Made by a program: the position numbers and the translations under genes. Source: Blastomyces gilchristii SLH14081 (lineage: Eukaryota > Ascomycota > Eurotiomycetes > Onygenales > Ajellomycetaceae). From it: 42,999 nucleotides of DNA. The stretch spans positions 430,615 through 473,613 of the forward strand of contig NW_003101649.1 of the NCBI RefSeq assembly GCF_000003855.2, given 5' to 3'. Shown here piece after piece: positions 34,528 through 42,999 of this stretch; position 1 is the stretch's first letter; each line of letters starts with the position of its first letter. The notes under the pieces are model-generated. The model was given only the letters and a program-made list of their open reading frames with translations. It searched no databases and was not told where the DNA came from.

Positions 34528-34677
34528 TATATTTGTATAAAATTTAATTAATAAGAACTTCTAACACTGTAGTGTTACTATAAGATATATTTAAATCTTT
34601 TATTAAATAGTACTATATTAGTAAGCTATTAAACTTAATATAAAAATATAATAGAATCATCATTCTCTTCTATATAA
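34528..34677. other. AT-rich spacer, no feature recognised
   Basis: 150 bases between MITE and LINE tail, AT-rich, with no match seen elsewhere in the window. Confidence 0.4.
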
Positions 34678-34728
<51 letters not shown>

Positions 34729-35050
34729 TAATTATAAATATATACAGTCAGAGATGATAATATATATTTAAAAACTTTTAATTCTCAGAGTTTTTCTAGT
34801 ATTAATAAAGGTAACTAATATTTATTTATCAATTTCATACATATAAAATCAGAAAATTCCAGCTGAGAATACAGAAATCTTTTACAAATTATAGTATTTT
34901 TAATATTTTCTAATACTATTAAAATTATTTAGAAAATAACATGATAAAAAAAAAGAAACAAAGTCTTAAAAATAAATATATTAAATAAGTAGATAAAAAA
35001 GAAAAGAAAAGAAAATATAAACAGAAATAATAATGAAAATAAAATATACT
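34678..35050 (-). mobile_element. LINE D, 5'-truncated 3' stub
   Basis: Starts with an (ATT)n run of about 52 bases (34,678-34,729), the complement of the LINE tail. The following 320 bases match the 3' UTR of LINE B (about 24,735-25,061) on the opposite strand, including CTCTGACTG near the tail and the gaaaagaaaag stretch. Only non-coding 3' sequence is present, the typical outcome of aborted target-primed reverse transcription. Confidence 0.8.
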
Positions 35051-35074
35051 TAAATCTAATATATATATAAGAGG

Positions 35075-36470
35075 TTCACAATTAATAGATCAGTATTAAT
35101 ATATAGATCTTATATAATAAAAGTGAAAAATATTAGAGAAGAAAAATAAAAGAGAAAGTATGAGAATCAGTTATTAGAGTGAATATTTATACATGTATAA
35201 AATAAAACTTCAGAGTGAAAGAAATATGTATAAGATAAAGCTTTAAAGTAAAAGAATAGAAACTTTATAAGTTCTTCAGTTAAGAATTAGTAACTAAGAA
35301 TTAAAGCTTTCAGTAGAAATCTATGAAGTGTAATAAAATAGTCTTATAATCAGATACAGCTTATTACATTAGTTTCTCTGTTTTAGAAGTGAGATTTAAG
35401 TGATAGAGTTATAGATATATAGTTCTTATCAGTTAAGAGTTACTGCTTCAGATAATATAAAGTTTGAAGTTTAGATTAAGTAATTATAACTGACTTATTT
35501 TATAAGATATTATCAGCTGCAGCTGCAGAGTCTCTTATTAAGAATATTCTTAATCTATTATTTAAGTGTATTATCTTCTTCTATAATGTCTGACAGCTGT
35601 TAGTTAAAAGTCAGTTGAGAAGTGAATGAGTCAGTGATAGTACAGCAGAGTAAGCTTGTATAAAATATATTATAAATCTCTGATAAAATATTAAGAGAGT
35701 TATAACTGTCTAGAACTTCTATTACTTTGTATTTAATATAATGATAATTCAGTGTATGAGATGAGTATATAATCTGTATATTTTTAAAATTCAATTATAC
35801 AAGATCTTCTATCTTATACTACTCAGTGAGATATTATCAGATATTAACTTAATTCTCTTAATATAAGAAGTCTACACTAAATAGATCAGTAAAATATATA
35901 GATTCTATATAATAAAAGTGAAAAACATTAGAGAATAAAAATAAAAGAGAAAGTATAAGAATCAGTGATTAGAGTAGATATTTAGACACATATAAAATAA
36001 AGCTTTAGAGCGGAAGAGTAGAAGCTTCAGAATAAAAGAATAGAAACTTTATAAGTTTTTCAGCTGAGAATCAGTAACTGAGAAAAGAGAAAGTATGAGA
36101 ATCAGTTATTAGAGTGAATATTTATACATGTATAAGATAAAGCTTCAGAGTGAAAGAATAGAAGCTTCAGAGCTGAAGAATAGAAACTTTATAAGTTTTT
36201 TAATTAAGAATCAGTAACTGAGAATCAGAGCTTTCTATAAGAGAGTTACACTGAATAGATCAGTATGATATTTATAGATTTTATATAATAAGATGAAAAA
36301 TGTTAGAGAAGGAAAAAAGAGAAAGTGCAGAAATCAGTGATTAAAGTGAATATTTATACATGTATACAGTGAAGCTTCAGAATGAAAGAATAGAAATTTC
36401 ACATATACAGTGAAATCTCAGAGCAGAAGAATAGAAATTCTGTGAGTTTTTCAGTTAAGAATTAGCAACT
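35075..36470. repeat. Degenerate direct repeats of an unknown element
   Basis: A unit of about 200-250 bases recurs in the same direction: about 35,083-35,330, 35,878-36,080, 36,082-36,240 (missing its first part) and 36,245-36,470. Shared words in order: AATAGATCAGTA, ATATAATAAAAGTGAAAAA, GAGAAAGTATGAGAATCAG, TATTTATACATGTATA, AGCTTCAGAG and GAATAGAAACTTTATAAG. Between the first two units lies 540 bases without matches or coding frame (the frame 35,600-35,794 minus is unsupported). The units could be LTRs of a small non-autonomous element or a decayed minisatellite. Confidence 0.65.
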
Positions 36471-36653
36471 TGTGGTTCGGAAGAACGTACGACCGTCGGA
36501 TAATACCGCGGCCGCTTCCGAACTACTAGCGTACCCGTACGAGTGTAAAGGGGCCATAGCGGCTGCTAATTAAATTAGTGTACGAGATTCAATATATAAG
36601 AAGCCGGTGTATGCCTGTAATTGTACACTGGCTTAAGCAACCTTTGAATCACA
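36471..36653 (+). repeat. 5' LTR of gypsy copy 2
   Basis: 183 bases, TGTG to CACA, with a TATA-like ATATATAAG at about 36,592-36,600. CpG-rich at its 5' end (for example GCGGCCGC). A perfect 9-bp inverted repeat GTTCGGAAG (36,475-36,483) and CTTCCGAAC (36,515-36,523) is also kept in copy 1. The gag ATG follows only 10 nt after the LTR and no obvious tRNA primer-binding site (beginning TGG) is seen. Confidence 0.85.
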
Positions 36654-36662
36654 TCTGATAGC

Positions 36663-38300
36663 ATGTCTAAAAACCGGTGAGAAGCACAGGCTTCTCCAGG
36701 GCATGATAATTCTGCCTATGAAGCAATTCATAGTTATCATGCCAGTGTGGTCCTAGAATGTCTCAAAAGATAGTGTATGAAGGGCGGTGAGTGGAAGAGT
36801 ATCTGATTGATACTGCTGCTTCACTTGTTGAGAGAAAACTCCACACCCAGATGAATGCCATGTATGTGAATGGATAGAATGTGAGAAAAGAAATGAGAGC
36901 AGTGAACCAGATTCAAAGAAGTCTGCTCCCTACTCAAAAGAAGAATAAAAGAGAGGATGACCATCACCGGAGTTGTATGATAATAACAGAAATCATATAA
37001 TGATATAGTGATATAATAATAGACATTGTATGATCAACTAGAAACCAATCACTGAAATGAATATCTTTCCTAGCTGATATGAATAACACCCTTCTCTGCT
37101 ATCTGAACTGGAAGATATGCAGAACCTCTCAGAGGGTTTACTCAAAGCAGTAAGAAAAGTGACCAAGACTGCTGAACTGGAATTGAAGCTCTGTATGTGT
37201 ATAAGAATTCTAAACAAGATTGAGGTCTTGTGTACACAGTGGCAGGCTGAGATGAAAGTCAAATAACAATTGACATTCACTGCAGATCAAGCATTCACTA
37301 TGAAGAGCTTTGCTGATGCAATTGCCATCATTAATAAGGATAGAGAAAACCAGATCTTAGGCCTGCAGCAGGAGATTGAATGTTTATACAGACAGGTGAC
37401 TACACTGAACCTGAAGATCTCATCATGATTGTTCATGACCTCTTCAGGAGTGTACACATCATTGAAGACTGCTGTGCAGGATGAGAATTTGAGCATGAAA
37501 TATATCAAGCCAGGAGATCTGCTGGAGTCATTAAGCTTCAATGATGACTGAAAAAATGATGCTGCAATCAGCTGGCTAAGTCAGATGTGATCATATTATC
37601 AGATTGAATGTGAACTCACAGACAGGTAGTCAATGGAATTTCAACAAGTCTTAAGATCTGCCGCATTCCTATGTGGAAAAGTGAAGTCATTATGAATGAC
37701 TGATGAAAAGATGAACCTTGCAGATCTGAAGCAATATTCATTCCCATGAACATGGAATGAGTTTTTCAAATGAATCTTGCACAACTTTGAGAAAGTGAAT
37801 GCATGAGACAAGTGTTATGAATACTTCACTGAGTGTAGACAAGTGAGCAATCTTACATTGTACTTCACACACTTCAGTTTACACTATCTCACATTGAATG
37901 AAGAGCTTTCAACATCTTTCTGTTTACAGATCTTCATTCATGGTCTTACACCTGAGTTGAGAGTGGAATGGAAATGCTTAACCTCACAATCAGGCACAGT
38001 GAAAGAAGCATACAACATTCTCATTGTACAGGAACAAGCAAGTCAATTGTGACAGAAAATACTGCAATCAAGTATGTTTCAGTGAAGAACAGATAATCAG
38101 ACTTCTATAATACAAGTCACACATCTGGACATGATGAATCTAGATCTGAATGCCATCACTAAAGCACTGAATCCCCTGAAAAAGAGATCTTCTGGGTGGA
38201 AATCTTGATATTGTGAGCATTGAGCTTGTTTCAACTGCAGATGCCAAAATCATGATATAAAAGATTGCACTCAGTGTGCACAGTCAAAAAACTAGCAGGA
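36663..38300 (+). pseudogene. gag relic, gypsy copy 2
   Basis: The frame opens MSKNR at 36,663, then is broken by stops and small frameshifts. Amino part to about 36,990; middle part from about 37,259 with QAFTMKSF and a Leu/Gln-rich stretch likely to be coiled coil; later part 37,843-38,052 open for 69 codons with FIHGLTPELRVEW, typical of gypsy capsid domains. A CCHC zinc knuckle, CFNCRCQNHDIKDC, lies at 38,227-38,268 with all four ligands intact. Trp codons are often TGA (for example after FK and after SSFP-like words near 37,740-37,770). Gag would package element RNA. Inactive. Confidence 0.8.
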
Positions 38301-38515
38301 TCAGTGAGCTCAGAGACACTCACTGATATTCTATGAAAAGCCTTCAAAGTGAAAGAGATGCTCATGTTAGATGACTCTCTGAATTCTGTGAATGTAAAGA
38401 AGAAGCAGGCTCCTGACTGAGGTGCAGGCGAGGATGAAGTGAATGCTCATCTCAATGCCTTGAGGCCTGAAATGTTAATGTATAAGAGGCACTTGAGTAA
38501 GAATTGAGAGGTGGC

Positions 38516-40320
38516 TGCAAAAGTGTTAGTAGACACAGGAGCTTTGACACAATATATTGATGATTATATAATCTGAAGATTGAAAGGGGTCCGCTGAGTG
38601 AAGAATTCTCAATGCATAAGATTATCTGATAACTGATATTTAATATCATCTGCAAAAGTAAGAGTTTCCTTGCACTTTGAAGAATGATCTTGCTATATTT
38701 GAGCACAAGAGCTGCAGAATGTGGAATATGACCTTATTCTTGAACTTGATTGATTTCAAAGATTCAATCTGCAGATTCAATGATGTACATGCCATATACA
38801 GTTGACTGATAGGAAGAAAATGATTCATACAATTCTATCAACTGATATGAGAAGGACATTCCATGCCCCTGATATAGAAGGGTTAAATCTGCTTACATAT
38901 CAACAAGTAAAGAGAACAATTTGCAAGACCTCATCTGAAAGCATTCTGTATATCATATGAGACCTGGAAGTGGAGGAAATCAAGATAAAAGATATGTGGG
39001 AGGATAAGTGTATGAAGAAGCTTCTGAAGAAGCATGAGAAGGTCTTCTGAACAGATCTTCCACTGGAATTGCCGCTGGAATGAGGATTTATACATGAGAT
39101 TGACATGAGGGATGCAAAATCAGTCAATCAGAATGTGTACCCTCTGTCACAAACACATCTTGAAGAACAGAAGTGTCAGATCACAGACCTTCTAGAACAT
39201 GGTCTCATACAACCCTCATCAAGTGTGTGAGGCTTTCCAGTTCTATTCATGAAAAAGGCGGGTGGAGAGTGATGAATGTGTATTGATTATCAAGCACTCA
39301 ACAAGCTAACAATCAAGAATGAATATTCACTGCCATGAATTCAACAACAGTTGAATACAGTCAGAAATGCTTGATATCTATCAAAGATTGATCTTCTCTC
39401 AGAATACTGGCAGATCTGTGTAGATGAACTGTCAGTTCTGTGAACTGCATTTAATATGCAATGAGGGAAGTTCGAATTCCTAGCAATGCCATTCAGTCTG
39501 ACAAATGTGCCTGCCACCTTTCAAATGATGATGAATACAATCCTTTATAAACAGAATGGAACCTCATGCCTTGTATACCTTGATGACATTCTAGTCTTTT
39601 CAAACTCATATGATGAACATCTGAAGCATCTTGATGAAGTGCTTACAACTCTGGCAGAGCATAAGCTCTATGCCAAATCAATCAAGTGTGTGTTTGGAAC
39701 AGAAGAGTTGAAGTTTGTGAGACATGTAGTGAGTGATGGCTGTATACACCCCATCTCAGAGAAATTGAATGTCATAGTGAATTGGCCGTGGCTGAGGAAC
39801 ATACACTATATACAACAGTTTCTTGAGTTGGTCTCATACTACTGCAGGTTCATCAAGGATTTTGCATGAATATCTGCACCACTCTCAGATCTCTTAAGAG
39901 AAACAGATGCAAATCTGTGAAAGAAGAAGTTTCATTCAATCATCTGAAATGCTGCATGCGAAGAGGCTTTTCTCACACTGAGAGAATGTATAACAACATT
40001 CTTAGTGCTTATTCAACCAGATTGTGATAAACCTTTCTACATTGAGATGAACACATCTGAATGAGCTATCAGAGGCGTCCTTCTACAGATGAGCAAGAAC
40101 AGCAAGCTGCACCTGGTGACATATGATGATAGGAAACTATCAGGCGCTGAGCTCAATTACTCAGTGCATGAAAAGGAATTACTAGTGATCAAGCATGCAC
40201 TGGTGTTGTGGGATAGATATATTGACAACAGGCATATGACAATGATGATCACAGATCATGAAAGTCTTGTCTATCTACAATCAACAACAAAACCTTTCAA
40301 ATGCTTAGCATGTTGAATCT
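38516..40320 (+). pseudogene. protease-reverse transcriptase-RNase H relic, gypsy copy 2
   Basis: Protease: KVLVDTGALTQYID, with the aspartic protease DTGA at 38,532-38,543. Reverse transcriptase: stop-broken from about 39,130 (TDFASLMS-like antisense frames there are shadows); 39,486-39,869 is open for 127 codons with MPFSLTNVPATFQ and the intact catalytic YLDD at 39,576-39,587. RNase H: 40,089-40,316 with AELNYSVHEKELLVIKHAL. These are enzymes of one gypsy Pol polyprotein. The frame carries TGA stops at several conserved Trp and Arg positions upstream of YLDD, so no full-length Pol can be made. Confidence 0.88.
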
Positions 40321-40487
40321 TGGAGTTTCAAGTGTATGATCTTCATATCAAATACTGAAAGGGATTGAATGCAGTGATGCCAGATGCAATCAGTTACAGA
40401 CCTGATTTCATGAGTGAGAGTTCTGCAAACCAGGCACAAGAGATGTTCATGTTAAATGTGCTGAGGGGATGCAAGGAATCAGAATGA

Positions 40488-42140
40488 GTGAATGCCATGA
40501 TCTCTCACTTGAAGGATGGCAAGATGTCGGATGACAAGTATCTCATGAGAGTAGTAGAAGAGATGCTTCTGAACTTCAAGCTGAGGAAATTGAGAAATGA
40601 AAACAATGTTATGCTTTACTGTGATCTAGGATATGCAGAAGCTCTCTATCTAGAATCTTCATTTAGACACAACTTGATGACTCACATGCACAAGGAATTC
40701 AGCCACTTAGAAAGCTCTGAACTCATGAGTGTACTTGAATCAAGAGCATACTGGCCAAGCATGGCTGAGGACATCCAGGTGTACACTTATGAGTGCCCGA
40801 ATTGCCAGGTCATGAAAGAATCTAAGAAAGGGTTAGAACATAAGAAAGCACAACATCAGGTAGAGTGTATAATACAATTATTCAAATGATGAGAAGTGAA
40901 CCTCATAGACATATTGCTATGAATGCTAAATGAAAATCAATGAATAATCACTGCTATTGATTATGCTACTGACTGGCCAGTTGCAAGAACAGTTTCAGAG
41001 GTGACAGAGAAGATGATAATGAAGTTTCTACATGATGAGATCTATGTCAACTATGGAATACCGCACAAGATTCTAACTGATAACAGTGCGAACCTTGTAG
41101 AAGGAGCAGTGAGGCATTTCATGAGTCAGTTACAGATAAGACATCATAGAACAACATCATATCACCTGCAGATGAACAGGAAGATAAAATACTTGAATGA
41201 AATCTTGAGTAACATGCTGATGAAATATCTAGTGAGTAAGCCTACAAGACTATGAAATGAATATCTCAGGCAGGCGCTATTGACCACGCAGATTCAACAG
41301 CATGCAGTCTTCAAGTGTTCATCATTCTACCTGTTGTATGAATTGCACCCACGCATTCTGGAGAATGTTTCAGAAAAGATGAGGGAGGGAGCAGTTGCAG
41401 ACACAGCAGAAACAGCAGTTGCAGACACAACAGTCGCAGATGTGAAACCAAGATTGAAAGAGATCAGCCATGTATGTACAAAAGCTAATGAGTTACTCCT
41501 GAACTGAGCAATTCAATTGAAAAGAATATGAGACTCACTTGTTAAGAAATCAAGTCTCAAGATGAGAATGTGAGTTCTTGTACACAATGAGAGTTCTGAG
41601 AAGTTTCAACCTAGGTGATTTGAGTCATATAAAATACTCAAATCACATCCTCTGGGAATGTACACATTGGAAGAACCAGGGAGATGAATCTTACACAACT
41701 TAATCAATGATTCATGACTTGTGAAAGCAAAGATGCAAGACCTGAGCAGATTATGATCATCTGCAGCACTATTGTCAGCATTGAAAAAGAAGAGACTTAC
41801 AATTGAAAAGCCTTGCAAAGTAAGAGAAATCATAGATGCTTACAAACTAGATGATCTCACTTATTTCAATCTTTTCACAATTACAAGAAAAGAATGGGAA
41901 GAAATGAAGAAATCAGACAAATGCCACACTTCAATAAGTGATGAGACTGTAGCTGGTTGTATGATAACACGCTGCAGACAGCAGATGCAACACAGTAAAG
42001 AGCAGTCTCAAAGCAGCAGACTTGCACATGAGTCAGGTTGCAGAAGAAAAAGGAATTCAGAGTTGAATTCAACTGTTTACATCAGTTCAATTGTGAAGAC
42101 CACAGAGGATGAACTATCTGAAACATTCATGAATGCATGA
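40488..42140 (+). pseudogene. integrase relic, gypsy copy 2
   Basis: Zinc-binding part: 40,488-40,889 with THMHKEFSHLESSELM and ECPNCQ, all HHCC ligands present. Core: 41,001-41,255 with KILTDNSANLVEG, but the position of the catalytic Glu reads Lys (MNRKIKYLN), a G-to-A change also present in copy 1. Carboxy part: about 41,600-41,760, a damaged GPY/F module recognisable by YKILKSHPLGMYTLEEPG and HNLIN, typical of this integrase group. A further open piece (41,772-42,140, 122 codons) is a Lys/Arg/Gln-rich extension without a known domain. Inactive. Confidence 0.85.
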
Positions 42141-42149
42141 GATCAAGCC

Positions 42150-42999
42150 ATCTCAACTCCTGGGGATGCTCAGAGATTGAGTGAGATTAGTTTTGATGAG
42201 TCATTCACTGTAGTGATCTGAGCAGGTGAAGAGAGACAGTATAATATGTGAGACAGAATCACAAAAAGTTAGAAGCTGCTGAACCTAGTCACTGAACACT
42301 GTATCATATAGAGATCATGTAAGAGTAGTGACTAGCAGATAGAGGAAAAGTGTAAGAAAAGAGATGATGAATTGATTATCAACTGTAAGAATTGACTGTA
42401 AAAGACAAATGTTATCATACACATCTCATTCATTTTCATATGTCACACATTTAATCTATTTCCAATGCCACATCACCTGAAAAATGCCAAAAACAAAGAA
42501 AATCTCAAAACTCAAGATCTGCAAGAGATTCAAGGGTTGTAAGCTGCTCTTACAATAACACTGTGCATGCCTTCAATTTCTCTACTGCTCTGTGTATGAC
42601 ATTAATGTCATTGATTGCAAGATTGGCTGGAATGCTAATATAGAAATGTGCACATGTACATGTAGAGAAATTGAAGAAGAGTGTGGGACTCACAGGACCA
42701 GGAGCCAGAGCAGGGGGGACAGAGGCAGAAGAAACAGAAGGAGGAGAAGATGCAGAACCAGATGAATGGCGGGAGTCACCCAGGGCCAAACACTTACAAC
42801 CTGGTGTGCATACAACCTTCCCTGCAGGGGAGGGAGAGGAAGCAATAAGAGAAGCTTGAGAGTGAAAGAGAATAGTCTCAGTGATGTTGTCATCTTCAAT
42901 CAGAATGATCTCTGATGCTGAAGCAACTAAGAATCATTGTTAGTGTATGCCAAATTGCAAAATCAGAGATGAGAACAGTTACTGAATGAACACCTGCTG
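42150..42999 (+). other. 3' region of gypsy copy 2 beyond integrase
   Basis: No LTR is reached before the window ends. About 42,690-42,845 is G-rich, unlike the rest of the element, and is open on the plus strand for 62 codons (42,671-42,859, Glu/Gly-rich), while copy 1 has lost this composition (550-780). A short ATG frame at about 42,486 (MPKTKKISKLK) is stopped after 24 codons. Whether an extra protein was encoded here is open; the antisense frames at 42,550-42,899 are weaker candidates. Confidence 0.45.

Larger units (their letters stand above)
36471..42999 (+). mobile_element. Ty3/gypsy retrotransposon, copy 2 (degenerate, 5' part)
   Basis: Plus-strand gypsy element running off the right edge: LTR (36,471-36,653), gag (36,663 to about 38,300), protease (about 38,516), reverse transcriptase (about 39,130-39,900), RNase H (about 40,040-40,320), integrase (about 40,488-42,140), extra 3' region (42,150-42,999). 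It is the inverted counterpart of 1-6,917 and better preserved. Stops are mostly TGA, in place of TGG (Trp) and CGA (Arg). It inserted into the direct-repeat array at 36,470/36,471. Confidence 0.92.

Noticed and set aside
36663..42140. TGA read as Trp (altered genetic code) in the gypsy element
   Set aside because: TGA also replaces CGA (Arg), and Gly and Pro codons show the same C-to-T changes. Island genes use TGG normally. Mutation explains all of it.

Overview
The window looks like nuclear DNA of a filamentous ascomycete (Pezizomycotina). Reasons: a gene with a 64-nt GT-AG intron and a TACTAAT branch site, a PHO80-type cyclin, a small cysteine-rich secreted protein, and sharp alternation between a GC-balanced gene island (about 25,086-34,022) and very AT-rich DNA made almost wholly of mutation-riddled transposons. 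I cannot name the species.

Layout. 1-6,917: Ty3/gypsy retrotransposon copy 1 on the minus strand, its 5' LTR at 6,751-6,917. 6,918-about 12,950: LINE (Tad1-like) copy A, minus strand, into which gypsy copy 1 appears to have inserted. About 13,015-13,260: a short GC-balanced unmutated spacer. 13,262-14,966: LINE fragment C (minus), split by a 506-bp hAT-type MITE with an exact 8-bp target duplication. 14,971-15,348: a tRNA-headed SINE whose tail resembles the LINE tail. 15,351-25,085: LINE copy B (plus), split by a 5.79-kb hAT element (17,183-22,971). 25,086-34,022: gene island. 34,023-34,527: second MITE copy at the island border. 34,678-about 35,050: 3' stub of LINE D (minus). About 35,075-36,470: degenerate direct repeats. 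36,471-42,999: gypsy copy 2 on the plus strand, running off the window. The two gypsy copies are inverted relative to each other, with both 5' LTRs facing the island.

Island genes: two overlapping opposite-strand frames at 25.1-25.9 kb (one with a membrane segment and basic tail), a 72-aa secreted knottin-like protein (26,831-27,049, minus), a D-lactate dehydrogenase/D-2-hydroxyacid dehydrogenase (28,486-29,490, plus) and a PHO80-like cyclin with one intron (ending 33,116, plus). A 450-base run of N lies between the last two. The genes do not form an obvious pathway; the island reads as host sequence kept free of repeat-directed mutation while everything around it decayed.

Most notable: (1) the mutation signature in the gypsy copies is C-to-T, but in copy 2 it falls mainly at CpG and CpC and spares CpA, so stops are mostly TGA from TGG and CGA, unlike classical RIP; (2) the gypsy LTRs are spared while the interior is wrecked; (3) a complete hAT family with one long copy and two MITE derivatives shares TIRs and 8-bp TSDs; (4) a SINE/LINE pair shares a 3' tail; (5) the knottin-like effector candidate sits in this compartment. 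All elements described as pseudogenes are non-functional relics.
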